Assembly (NCBI RefSeq): GCF_003030345.1
Contig: NZ_CP028158.1
Location: 2,728,001 to 2,792,000 of the forward strand
From: Plantactinospora sp. BC1
Lineage (GTDB): Bacteria; Actinomycetota; Actinomycetes; Mycobacteriales; Micromonosporaceae
DNA: 64,000 nucleotides
Direction: 5' to 3'
The notes under the pieces are model-generated. The model made no database searches. It saw only the letters and a list, made by a program, of their open reading frames with translations, and was not told where the DNA came from. The translations under genes were made by a program, and so were the position numbers. How positions within the stretch are numbered: the first letter of the stretch is position 1; each line of letters starts with the position of its first letter. Shown piece by piece: positions 56,725 through 64,000 of this stretch.

Positions 56725-57759
56725 TCAGAGGATCGTCCAGGTGTCGCCGCTGTTCAGCAGGCCGGCGAGCTGCTCCTCCGGGGTACCCGTGCTCTTCGCC
56801 CGGGCCGCTTCGAGCTGCCCCTGCACCACACCGTCGTAGCTCGGCCGGTCGACGTTGCGGAAGATCCCGATCGGGGTGTTGCGCAGGGCGAAGCCCGGCA
56901 GCCGGGAGAGCGCGAAGGCGTACGCCGGCTCGGTCACCGTGGCGTCGTGCACCACGATCTCGTCCGCCGGTACCGAGGCGGTCTCCCGGACCTCCAGGCC
57001 GAAGCCACCCGGCGGGTGGACGACGCAGAACTGACCCGCCGAGCCGAAGGTGATCGGCTGGCCGTGCTCCAGCCGGATCAGGTAGTCGTCCCGGGTGGCC
57101 GGCTCCTTCAGCTCGTCGAAGGCACCGTCGTTGAAGATGTTGCAGTTCTGGTAGATCTCCACGAACGCCGAGCCCTCGTGCTCGGCAGCGGCCCGCAGCA
57201 CCGACTGGAGGTGCTTGCGGTCCGAGTCGATGGTCCGGGCCACGAAGGTCGCCTCGGCACCGAGGGCCAGCGAGAGCGGGTTGAACGGCGCGTCCGCCGA
57301 GCCGACCGGCGTCGACTTGGTGATCTTGCCGACCTCGGAGGTGGGCGAGTACTGCCCCTTGGTCAGCCCGTAGATCCGGTTGTTGAAGAGCAGGATCTTG
57401 AGGTTGACGTTCCGCCGCAGCGCGTGGATCAGGTGGTTGCCGCCGATCGACAGCGCGTCGCCGTCACCGGTGACCACCCAGACCGACAGGTCCGGCCGGG
57501 AGACCGAGAGCCCGGTGGCGATCGCCGGGGCCCGACCGTGGATCGAGTGCATCCCGTACGTGTTCATGTAGTACGGGAAGCGCGACGAGCAGCCGATGCC
57601 GGAGACGAAGACGATCCGCTCCCGGGGGATCTGCAACTCCGGCATGAACGACTGGACCGCGGCCAGGATCGCGTAGTCACCGCAGCCGGGGCACCAGCGC
57701 ACCTCCTGGTCGGACTTGAAGTCCTTGGTGGTGAGCTTGAGGGCGACGGGCTCAGGCAT
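56725..57759 (-). CDS. korB: 2-oxoacid:ferredoxin oxidoreductase beta subunit
   Basis: 344 residues. Thiamine pyrophosphate subunit: VRWCPGCGDYAIL supplies an iron-sulfur/TPP contact, and VTGDGDALSIGGNHLIHA is the Mg-TPP motif with the following NVNLKILLFNNRIYGLTKGQ. With KorA oxidises 2-oxoglutarate (or a related 2-oxoacid) to acyl-CoA, reducing ferredoxin. In aerobic actinobacteria this pair replaces or supplements the 2-oxoglutarate dehydrogenase complex. Overlaps korA's stop by 8 nt. Confidence 0.93.
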   Translation of the reverse strand: MPEPVALKLTTKDFKSDQEVRWCPGCGDYAILAAVQSFMPELQIPRERIVFVSGIGCSSRFPYYMNTYGMHSIHGRAPAIATGLSVSRPDLSVWVVTGDGDALSIGGNHLIHALRRNVNLKILLFNNRIYGLTKGQYSPTSEVGKITKSTPVGSADAPFNPLSLALGAEATFVARTIDSDRKHLQSVLRAAAEHEGSAFVEIYQNCNIFNDGAFDELKEPATRDDYLIRLEHGQPITFGSAGQFCVVHPPGGFGLEVRETASVPADEIVVHDATVTEPAYAFALSRLPGFALRNTPIGIFRNVDRPSYDGVVQGQLEAARAKSTGTPEEQLAGLLNSGDTWTIL

Positions 57760-59614
57760 TCTTAACGACCTCTTCCAGCATGGTCTCCAGCTCGGTGGCG
57801 GTGAACGGCAGCCCCCGGACCTGGTTGTATCCGATCGCGTCGACCAGGTAGCGGGCCCGGATCACGTGGGCGAGCTGGCCGAGGTTCATCTCCGGGATCA
57901 CCACCCGCTCGTAGCGGGCCAGCACCTCGCCGAGGTTGGCCGGCAGCGGCGCCAGGTGCCGCAGGTGCGCCTGGGCCACCGGCAGGCCGCGTTGACGCAG
58001 GCCACGGCAGGCCGCGCCGATCGGGCCGTACGTCGAGCCCCAGCCGAGCACCAGCACCCGGGCGTCCGAGTCCACGCCGTTAGGTGACCCGGTCTCCACC
58101 TCGACGTCCGGCACCCTGATCGCCTCGATCCGGGCCGCCCTGGTCCGCACCATGAAGTCGTGGTTCGCCGGGTCGTACGAGATGTCACCGGTCTTGTCGG
58201 CCTTCTCCAGGCCGCCGATCCGGTGCTCCAGCCCCGGCGTGCCGGGGATCGCCCACGGCCGGGCCAGCGTGGCCGGGTCGCGCAGGTAGGGCAGGAAGCT
58301 CTTGCCGTCCTCGCCGTTCGGCTCGGTGGCGAACTCGACCCGCAGGTCCGGCAGCGACTCGACGTCCGGCAGCAGCCACGGCTCGGAGCCGTTCGCCACG
58401 TAGTTGTCCGAGAGCAGGATCACCGGCGTGCGGTGGGTCAGCGCGATCCGGGCCGCCTCCAGCGCGGCGAAGAAGCAGTCGGACGGCGAGCGCGGGGCGA
58501 CCACCGCGACCGGCGCCTCGCCGTGCCGGCCGAAGAGCGCCATGTTCAGGTCGGCCTGCTCGGTCTTGGTCGGCATCCCGGTGGACGGGCCGGCCCGCTG
58601 CACGTCGACGATGACCAGCGGCAGCTCCAGGGCCACCGCCAGGGAGATCGTCTCGCCCTTCAGCGCGACACCCGGACCGGAGGTGGTGGTGACGCCGAGC
58701 GCACCGCCGTACGACGCGCCGAGCGCCGCCCCGATCGCCGCGATCTCGTCCTCGGCCTGCATCGTGGTCACGCCGAACCGCTTGTGCTTGCTCAGCTCGT
58801 GCAGGATGTCCGAGGCCGGGGTGATCGGGTACGCCCCGAGGAAGACCGGCAGCCCGGAGCGGACCCCGGCGGCGACCAGCCCCAGCGAGAGGGCCGCGTT
58901 GCCGGTGATGTTCCGGTAGGTCCCCGGGTTCATCTTCGCCGGCTTGACCTCGTAACGGACCGCGAAGTCCTCGGTCGTCTCGCCGAAGTTCCAGCCGGCC
59001 TTGAACGCCGCGGTGTTCGCCGCGACCAGCTCCGGCCGGGCCGCGAACTTCCGCTCCAGGAACCGGATCGTCGACTCGTACGGCCGGGAGTACATCCAGG
59101 AGAGCAGGCCGAGCGCGAACATGTTCTTGGCCCGCTCGGCGTCCTTCTTCGAGACGTCGTGCTCGGCCAGCGCGCCGACGGTCATCGAGGTCAGCGCCAC
59201 CGGGTGCAGCACGTAGCCGTCCAGCGAGCCGTCGTCGAGCGGGCTCGCCTGGTAGCCCACCTTGGCCAGGTTGCGCCGGGTGAACTCGTCGGTGTTGACG
59301 ATGATGTCGGCCCCGCGCGGCAGGTCGGCCAGGTTGGCCTTCAGCGCGGCCGGGTTCATCGCGACCAGGACGTTGGGGGCGTCGCCCGGGGTCAGGATGT
59401 CGTAGTCCGCGAAGTGCACCTGGAAGCTCGACACCCCGGGCAGGGTGCCGGCGGGGGCGCGGATCTCCGCCGGGAAGTTCGGTAACGTCGAGATGTCGTT
59501 GCCCAGTTGCGCGGTTTCCGAGGTGAATCGGTCGCCGGTGAGCTGCATGCCGTCGCCGGAGTCGCCCGCAAACCGGATGACCACCCGATCCAGTTGCTGG
59601 ACCTGCTTGCTCAC
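57752..59614 (-). CDS. korA: 2-oxoacid:ferredoxin oxidoreductase alpha subunit (fused gamma)
   Basis: 620 residues from GTG 59614, with GCGAGGTG upstream. N-terminal gamma domain (VVIRFAGDSGDGMQLTGDRF to ~190) fused to the alpha domain (YPITPASDILHELSKHKRFG, ADLNMALFGRHGEAP, the VILLSDNYVANGSEPWLLPD segment). This gamma-alpha fusion plus separate beta subunit is the mycobacterial/Streptomyces KorAB layout (Rv2455c-Rv2454c). A hairpin sits 17 nt upstream of the start. Confidence 0.93.
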   Translation of the reverse strand: MSKQVQQLDRVVIRFAGDSGDGMQLTGDRFTSETAQLGNDISTLPNFPAEIRAPAGTLPGVSSFQVHFADYDILTPGDAPNVLVAMNPAALKANLADLPRGADIIVNTDEFTRRNLAKVGYQASPLDDGSLDGYVLHPVALTSMTVGALAEHDVSKKDAERAKNMFALGLLSWMYSRPYESTIRFLERKFAARPELVAANTAAFKAGWNFGETTEDFAVRYEVKPAKMNPGTYRNITGNAALSLGLVAAGVRSGLPVFLGAYPITPASDILHELSKHKRFGVTTMQAEDEIAAIGAALGASYGGALGVTTTSGPGVALKGETISLAVALELPLVIVDVQRAGPSTGMPTKTEQADLNMALFGRHGEAPVAVVAPRSPSDCFFAALEAARIALTHRTPVILLSDNYVANGSEPWLLPDVESLPDLRVEFATEPNGEDGKSFLPYLRDPATLARPWAIPGTPGLEHRIGGLEKADKTGDISYDPANHDFMVRTRAARIEAIRVPDVEVETGSPNGVDSDARVLVLGWGSTYGPIGAACRGLRQRGLPVAQAHLRHLAPLPANLGEVLARYERVVIPEMNLGQLAHVIRARYLVDAIGYNQVRGLPFTATELETMLEEVVKNA

Positions 59615-59620
59615 TGCTGC

Positions 59621-59683
59621 ACCTCGCTTCGCTCGGCCCGGTCGGACGGGCCGAGCTCAGGGGTGACCTCGCCTTGCTCGGCC
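59621..59683. repeat. 18 bp direct repeat and hairpin in the korA leader
   Basis: ACCTCGCTTCGCTCGGCC (59621) and ACCTCGCCTTGCTCGGCC (59666) match at 16 of 18 positions. Overlapping the first copy, CTCGGCCCG-N6-CGGGCCGAG (59632-59655) forms a perfect 9 bp stem whose base is 17 nt from the korA start codon, flanking its Shine-Dalgarno. Confidence 0.6.
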
Positions 59684-59920
59684 ACATGTCCTCCTTGAGC
59701 GCCGGTGGCGGGTTGGCGGTGGTGAGGGCCGGGCCCGCTCCAGTCCTTCACTGCAGAGCCTACGTCGGTGGTTAGGTGATCCTTGCCCAAGGTCCGTCAC
59801 ATGGGACGCGGTAATGGTGGCATTGGCCTGGTTTCGCCCCACCCGGAAAGTGGTGTCGTTATCCAGATCACCGAAGTTCGGACGTCGAATTCCGCAGGGC
59901 AGAAACCCGACATCGGGCGG

Positions 59921-59926
59921 TAGGCT
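59921..59926 (+). promoter_or_regulatory. -10 box TAGGCT of a leaderless promoter
   Basis: TAGGCT, 7 nt before ATG 59934. Confidence 0.5.
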
Positions 59927-59933
59927 GCCGCAC

Positions 59934-60314
59934 ATGACCGGATACCTGGGGTCGTACGCGACGCTGGGACTGCTGCTGCTCGCCAGCGTACTGGTCTTCG
60001 TCGGCGCGTTCACCGCCAATCGGGTGCTCCGGCCGGCCCGCCCCGCCGACCCGCCCGGCAAGCGGACCAGCTACGAGTGCGGGCTCGATCCGGTCGGCAG
60101 CGACTGGGCACAGATGCAGATCCGCTACTACGTCTACGCCTACCTCTACGTGCTCTTCGCCGTCGAGGCGGTCTTCCTCTTCCCCTGGGCGGTGGTCTTC
60201 GACCGGCCCGGGTTCGGCCTCGTCACGGTGATCGAGATGGCGGTCTTCGTCGCCGTGCTCGCCCTCGGCATCCTCTACGCCTGGCGGAAGAACATCCTCC
60301 GCTGGACCCAGTGA
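59934..60314 (+). CDS. nuoA: NADH-quinone oxidoreductase subunit A (orphan)
   Basis: 126 residues, three membrane helices. Family blocks: YATLGLLLLASVLVFVGAF, TSYECGLDPVGSDWAQMQIR (the ECG-P-G loop at the quinone site), YYVYAYLYVLFAVEAVFLFP and VFVAVLALGILYAWRKNILRW. Normally nuoA opens a 14-gene operon; here it is followed by a convergent folP-like gene and no other nuo gene lies in the window, so it is an orphan copy. Leaderless transcript. Confidence 0.9.
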   Translation: MTGYLGSYATLGLLLLASVLVFVGAFTANRVLRPARPADPPGKRTSYECGLDPVGSDWAQMQIRYYVYAYLYVLFAVEAVFLFPWAVVFDRPGFGLVTVIEMAVFVAVLALGILYAWRKNILRWTQ

Positions 60315-60381
60315 GCCGGACGCCGGACCGGGTGGGCGGGGCCTGACGAGAGCCGGCCGCCAGCTCCGACCGGGACGGGGC

Positions 60382-61251
60382 TCAGGCCAGCCCGCGCCGG
60401 GAGACCGCCGGTGGGCGGTCGCCGCGGATCGAGGCGACCATGTCCAGCAGCCGCCGGGTCGGGCGTACCTGGTGGGCCCGGAACACCCGGGCGCCCAGCC
60501 AGGCCGAGACGGCGGTGGCCGCGAGGGTACCCTCCAGCCGCTGGTCCACCGGCAGGTCGAGGGTCTCCCCGACGAAGTCCTTGTTGGACAGGGCCACCAG
60601 CACCGGCCAGCCGGTTCCGGTGAGTTCGGCCAGCCGGCGGGTGATCTCCAGCGAGTGCCGGGTGTTCTTGCCGAAGTCGTGCGCCGGGTCGATCAGGATG
60701 CCGTCCCGGCGTACCCCGAGCCGGACCGCCCGCTCGGCGAGCCCGGTGACCGTGTCCAGCACGTCGGCCAGCAGGTCGGGGAAGGCCGCCCGGTGCGGCC
60801 GGGTACGCGGCGTCAACCCGCCCGCGTGCGAGCAGACCAGCCCCACCCCGGTCGCGGCGGCCACCTCGGCGAGCGCCGGGTCGGCACCGGACCAGGTGTC
60901 GTTGAGCAGGTCCGCCCCGGCGGCGACCGCCTCGACGGCCACCTCGGCCCGCCAGGTGTCGATCGAGATCACCACCTCCGGGAAGGCGGCCCGGACGGCG
61001 GCGATGGTGCCGACGGTACGACGGATCTCCTCGGCCACGTCCACCTCGGCACCGGGCCCGGCCTTCACCCCGCCGATGTCGACGATCTCGGCACCCTCGG
61101 TCACCGCCCGCTCCACCGCCCGCAGCGCGCTGTCCGCGGCGAAGGTGACGCCCCGGTCGAAGAACGAGTCCGGAGTCCGGTTCACGATCGCCATCACGGC
61201 GAGGTCTCCGGGCCCGAACGTGCGCCGCCCCAGTCGAAGCGCGTCCGCCAT
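60382..61251 (-). CDS. folP2: dihydropteroate synthase-like protein (FolP2 type)
   Basis: 289 residues from ATG 61251 (GGAGGAGGAG 4 nt upstream). DHPS barrel: MAIVNRTPDSFFDRGVTF (canonical NVTPDSFSDG), EIVDIGGVKAGPGAEV, VISIDTWRAEVA and LIDPAHDFGKNTRHSLEI. The changes at the first loop (DRG for DGG, VKAG for ESTRPG) are like mycobacterial FolP2, which is not an efficient dihydropteroate synthase, so the folate role is doubtful. Neighbours (DivIVA-like, methyladenine glycosylase) reproduce the Rv1207-Rv1210 order. Confidence 0.85.
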   Translation of the reverse strand: MADALRLGRRTFGPGDLAVMAIVNRTPDSFFDRGVTFAADSALRAVERAVTEGAEIVDIGGVKAGPGAEVDVAEEIRRTVGTIAAVRAAFPEVVISIDTWRAEVAVEAVAAGADLLNDTWSGADPALAEVAAATGVGLVCSHAGGLTPRTRPHRAAFPDLLADVLDTVTGLAERAVRLGVRRDGILIDPAHDFGKNTRHSLEITRRLAELTGTGWPVLVALSNKDFVGETLDLPVDQRLEGTLAATAVSAWLGARVFRAHQVRPTRRLLDMVASIRGDRPPAVSRRGLA

Positions 61252-61466
61252 CCACTCCTCCTCCACCGTCTCGGCGCTGATCACGCTAGTCGGCGGCGGT
61301 TCGGGGTACCCGTGCGGGCGGCCGCGTCGGTCGGGGCCGGCAGCCGGGGGCGGCGGCACGTCGGAGACCGCTGTCCGGCCCACCGGGGGGCAGGGTTTCA
61401 CGTGCGTCGAAGAATGACCGGGGTGGCGGGGTCGCCCGGCCCGGCTCGCCATGCCACCATCGGCGG

Positions 61467-62516
61467 ATGGGTCAGGTTCTGCTCCTCTTGGTCGTGGCGC
61501 TGACCGTCGCGGCGGTGGTCTTCGGGGTGACGGTGCTGGTGACCGGCTCCGATCCGGGGCTGGGCGCCGCCGAGCCGGACGGACGGGCGGTGCCGCTACC
61601 GGGCAACCGGCCGCTGCTGGAGACCGACGTCGGGCAGGTCCGGTTCGACCTGGCACTGCGGGGCTACCGGATGGCCCAGGTCGACCAGGCACTGCGCCGC
61701 ACCGCGTACGACATCGGCTACAAGGACGAGCTGATCGGGGTGCTCCAGGCGGAGGTCACCGCGCTGCGGGAGGGGCGGCTGGAGGACGCCGAGGTGCTCC
61801 GCCGGGCCCGGGAGGCGGCTCTCGTACCGGCCGGGTCGGCCCCGGCCGCGCCGGACGCCGGGTTGGACGGCTCCCCGGCCCGTACCCTGGCCTCGGCGAC
61901 GACCGGCGGGAGCGCGGTCCGCTCGTCGCCGGTGCCGTCGGTCGGCGGCCCGGTCGAGAACGGCGGAACCGGTACGGGCAGCTCCGGCGGGCGGTCCGGC
62001 CCGGCCGAGAGCGCGCCGTCCGGGCCCCAGCAGGGTGACCTCGACGCTTCCACCAGCCGGCCCGAGCCCACCACGGCGGCAGCCGCGCCCGCGACCGAGG
62101 AGCGGGCGGACGACGCCGAGCCGGTGCCGACCCGGCCGGTCCGGGCGGGCGGCTCCGTGATCGAGGCCGAGGACGGCGACCTGACCGAGGCCACCACACC
62201 GACCCGACCGGCCGGTGACGCCGGACCGACCGAGCCGGGCAGCGGCGACGAGGCCGCTCTGGGCGGCAGGGACGGAGCCGTCCCGACCAGCAGGGACGAG
62301 GTCGTTCCGAGCAGCAGGGACGAGGTCGTTCCGAGCAGCAGGGACGGAGCCGCTCCCGGCAGCGGGGAGGCGGACGACGACCAGCGGACCCGGCCGGTTC
62401 GGGCCGACGCCGTCGAGGCCGACGGGGCGGCGGACGGGACGCCGACCAGCCGGATCGAGCGGCCGGTGCGGACGGAGGGGACGGCCGGGCCGGCGGAGCA
62501 GCCGGAGCGGGCGTGA
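61467..62516 (+). CDS. DivIVA-like domain membrane protein (Rv1209-like)
   Basis: 349 residues. N-terminal transmembrane helix (VLLLLVVALTVAAVVFGVTVL), then a short DivIVA-type segment, VRFDLALRGYRMAQVDQALR and RTAYDIGYKDELIGVLQAEV (the GY-x-M-x-Q-VD motif), followed by ~230 disordered Pro/Ala/Thr/Asp residues including four 24 bp repeats. Position equals Rv1209 in M. tuberculosis. Probably a pole- or septum-associated anchoring protein. Stop overlaps the next gene by 4 nt. Confidence 0.82.
   Translation: MGQVLLLLVVALTVAAVVFGVTVLVTGSDPGLGAAEPDGRAVPLPGNRPLLETDVGQVRFDLALRGYRMAQVDQALRRTAYDIGYKDELIGVLQAEVTALREGRLEDAEVLRRAREAALVPAGSAPAAPDAGLDGSPARTLASATTGGSAVRSSPVPSVGGPVENGGTGTGSSGGRSGPAESAPSGPQQGDLDASTSRPEPTTAAAAPATEERADDAEPVPTRPVRAGGSVIEAEDGDLTEATTPTRPAGDAGPTEPGSGDEAALGGRDGAVPTSRDEVVPSSRDEVVPSSRDGAAPGSGEADDDQRTRPVRADAVEADGAADGTPTSRIERPVRTEGTAGPAEQPERA
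62262..62357 (+). repeat. four 24 bp in-frame repeats
   Basis: Four contiguous copies encoding (S/T/G)(S/G)RD(E/G)(V/A)VP-type octapeptides; copies 2 and 3 differ at one base. In the disordered tail of the DivIVA-like protein. Confidence 0.75.
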
Positions 62517-63031
62517 GCACCGCCGATGCGGGCGCTGCCGATCCGGACGGCACCGAGGGGCTCCGGGCGGCGGCCGAACCCGGCTCCGGGGAGGTCACCG
62601 CGACGGTCATCGTGGCGGCCCCCGCGCCCCGGGTCTTCGCCGCGCTGACCGCCTGGGAACGACAGGGCGACTGGATCCCGTTCACCCGGGTCCGCCTGGT
62701 CGAGGGGGACGGCGGCGAGGGCAGCCTGGTGGAGGCGGTCACCACGGTCGGACCGGCGGTACTCCGGGACGAGATGCGGGTGGTCCGGCTGGACCCGCCG
62801 TACGAGGTACGGGTGGTGCACTGCGGGCGCCTGTTGCGCGGTCCCGGGGTGCTGCGCTGCACCCAGATGGCCGAGGACCGGACCCAGGTGGTCTGGCACG
62901 AGTGGTTCCACCTGCCCGGCGGCCCGACCGGCCGGATGGCCTGGCCGGTGCTCTGGCCCGGCTCCAAGTTCGGCCTCACCCAGGCGCTGAAGCGGTTCGC
63001 CCGGCTGGTCGAACGCGGTCAACTGCCCTGA
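62513..63031 (+). CDS. SRPBCC family protein
   Basis: 172 residues from GTG 62513 (GTGA overlap). After ~25 disordered residues a START/polyketide-cyclase-like fold: VTATVIVAAPAPRVFAALTA, WERQGDWIPFTRV, VVRLDPPYEVRVVHCGRLL and a long C-terminal helix (LTQALKRFARLVER). Hydrophobic-ligand binding is the general property of the fold; the ligand is unknown. Cotranscribed with the DivIVA-like gene. Confidence 0.85.
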   Translation: MSTADAGAADPDGTEGLRAAAEPGSGEVTATVIVAAPAPRVFAALTAWERQGDWIPFTRVRLVEGDGGEGSLVEAVTTVGPAVLRDEMRVVRLDPPYEVRVVHCGRLLRGPGVLRCTQMAEDRTQVVWHEWFHLPGGPTGRMAWPVLWPGSKFGLTQALKRFARLVERGQLP

Positions 63032-63085
63032 TCACCGCGGAACCGTCCCCGGCCCGCTCACCGGCAGGTTGTCGGGCGGTTGGCC

Positions 63086-63091
63086 TACCGT
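63086..63091 (+). promoter_or_regulatory. -10 box TACCGT of a leaderless promoter
   Basis: TACCGT, 7 nt before GTG 63099. Confidence 0.5.
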
Positions 63092-63098
63092 TGACGCC

Positions 63099-63689
63099 GT
63101 GACTGATCTGGTGATTGGCGCCGACGGACTGGCCCGCTGCGGCTGGGGCGCGGGCACCCCCGACTATGCCGTCTACCACGACGAGGAGTGGGGCCGGCCG
63201 CTGCACGGCGACGACGCGCTCTACGAGCGGCTGACGCTGGAGGCGTTCCAGTCCGGGCTCTCCTGGTTGACCATCCTGCGGAAGCGGCCGGCGTTCCGGC
63301 GCGCCTTCGACGGGTTCCACCTGGCGACCGTGGCCGGCTACGGCGACGCGGAGGTGGCCCGGTTGATGGCCGACGCCGGGATCGTCCGGAACCGGGCCAA
63401 GATCGACGCGGCGATCGCCAACGCGCGGGCCGCGCTCGACCTGCCGGACGGGCTGGCGGCCCTGCTCTGGTCGTTCGCCCCGGCCGCCCGGACGGGCCGA
63501 CCCCGGTCGTTCGCCGAGGTGCCGGCGATCACCCCCGAGTCGACCGCGATGGCCAAGGCGCTCCGGAAGCGCGGTTTCCGGTTCGTCGGCCCCACCACGG
63601 CGTACGCGCTGATGCAGGCGACCGGCATGGTCGACGACCACCTCGACGGCTGCCACGTGAAGCCGCCGGCCGCCGCCGTGATGGGATAG
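63099..63689 (+). CDS. tag: DNA-3-methyladenine glycosylase I
   Basis: 196 residues from GTG 63099, set by the leaderless promoter. The Tag zinc site is complete: Cys in RCGWG, His in YAVYHDEEWGRPLH, and the C-terminal VDDHLDGC His/Cys pair. LTLEAFQSGLSWLTIL carries the catalytic-region Glu, and RNRAKIDAAIANARA is diagnostic of the family. Removes 3-methyladenine from alkylated DNA. Equivalent of Rv1210 by position and sequence. Confidence 0.94.
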   Translation: MTDLVIGADGLARCGWGAGTPDYAVYHDEEWGRPLHGDDALYERLTLEAFQSGLSWLTILRKRPAFRRAFDGFHLATVAGYGDAEVARLMADAGIVRNRAKIDAAIANARAALDLPDGLAALLWSFAPAARTGRPRSFAEVPAITPESTAMAKALRKRGFRFVGPTTAYALMQATGMVDDHLDGCHVKPPAAAVMG

Positions 63690-63693
63690 CGGC

Positions 63694-64000
63694 ATGAGTG
63701 CAGCGGGTTCGGCCGGGACGTGGGCAGTGGTCATCCCCGGCGAGCGCTACGAGGCCGAGCGGCTCTTCCACCACGACACCCTGGAGCTGACCGGGCTCAA
63801 CGGTGGGCCCCGACCCGGCCCCGGCGACCCGGTGCTGGTGGTGCGCGACGAACAGCCGCCACTGGTGGTCGCACTCGGCCGGGTGACCGCCGTCGGCGGT
63901 GTCGGGGAGCGGGACCCCGACGATCCGCAGTCCGGACCGGGCGAGAGCGCGGCGCTCGCGGTGACGTACACCCGGCAGGTCTTCGACGCGCCGGTGCCGG
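63694..64000 (+). CDS. hypothetical protein (3' end outside window)
   Basis: ATG 63694, 4 nt after the tag stop, so probably the same transcript. The visible 102 codons give WAVVIPGERYEAERLFHHDT, GDPVLVVRDEQPPLVVALG and AVTYTRQVFDAPV, a beta-rich domain with the strand order of PUA/EVE-like folds, but the assignment is weak. Not related to sequences I recognise with certainty. Incomplete at the right edge. Confidence 0.6.
   Translation, partial: MSAAGSAGTWAVVIPGERYEAERLFHHDTLELTGLNGGPRPGPGDPVLVVRDEQPPLVVALGRVTAVGGVGERDPDDPQSGPGESAALAVTYTRQVFDAPVP

Larger units (their letters stand above)
59615..59933. other. 319 nt divergent region korA / nuoA
   Basis: Holds a hairpin and direct repeat near korA (59621-59683), an A+T-richer central part (59760-59900) where the promoters should lie, and the -10 of nuoA at 59921. 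No coding sequence is supported. Confidence 0.5.

Noticed and set aside
1-64000. tRNA or rRNA genes
   Set aside because: I looked for TPsiC-arm (GGTTCGAATCC-like) and CCA-end patterns and conserved rRNA segments and found none convincing.

Overview
The window is about 72% GC, with dense genes, GTG/TTG starts, and many genes that lack a Shine-Dalgarno but carry a TANNNT hexamer 6-7 nt before the start codon (leaderless transcription). With the families present (BldN sigma factor, XRE/DUF397 pair, ESX-type locus, actinobacterial bS22, rex-hemACDB order), this points to a chromosomal segment of a filamentous actinomycete, most likely Micromonosporaceae (inference; no tRNA or rRNA is present to confirm it).

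Layout. 1-4 kb: the edge of an ESX/type VII-like locus: a YbaB-like protein, a WXG100-like protein, a larger WXG-like protein and a tandem, apparently non-catalytic mycosin-like protein. 4-5.8 kb: a decayed stretch with a frameshifted proline-rich gene and an MFS transporter remnant that contains a small internal inversion. 5.9-8.1 kb: two tandem secreted WxL-like paralogues and a WxLIP (DUF916)-like membrane-anchored partner, resembling a csc-type surface complex. 8.1-10.1 kb: a Tat-exported phosphoesterase-LamG protein behind a repeat array that copies its own ribosome-binding site. 10-20 kb: a class A beta-lactamase-like hydrolase divergent from a nonsense-mutated LysR gene, a GNAT enzyme, a VOC protein, a cysteine-free L33 with a coupled leader peptide, a CGNR zinc-finger protein, proline dehydrogenase, a DUF1963 protein and a large beta-helix surface protein. 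20-26.3 kb: membrane and metalloprotease-like proteins and a MacAB-like efflux operon.

26.5-44.8 kb is a conserved actinobacterial core syntenic with M. tuberculosis Rv0500A-Rv0512: excisionase-type HTH, bS22, epimerase, acyltransferase, HAD phosphatase, glutaredoxin-like protein, then rex-hemA-hemC-hemD-hemB. Into it are set bldN with an anti-sigma-like gene, an acyl-CoA ligase and a NarL-type two-component system. Rex has a clear operator overlapping its own -35, so NADH/NAD+ status should control the coupled rex-hemACD run (five overlapping reading frames including a 27-codon linker ORF).

44.8-64 kb: a double GNAT protein, lytic transglycosylase, FmdB zinc ribbon, a cyclase-ATPase regulator, the XRE/DUF397 pair, secreted phospholipase A2, a GHL10 glycosidase, a K+ channel with RCK domain, 2-oxoacid:ferredoxin oxidoreductase KorAB, an orphan nuoA, and a folP2 / DivIVA-like / SRPBCC / 3-methyladenine glycosylase block similar to Rv1207-Rv1210. 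I see no CRISPR array, tRNA, rRNA, insertion sequence or prophage.
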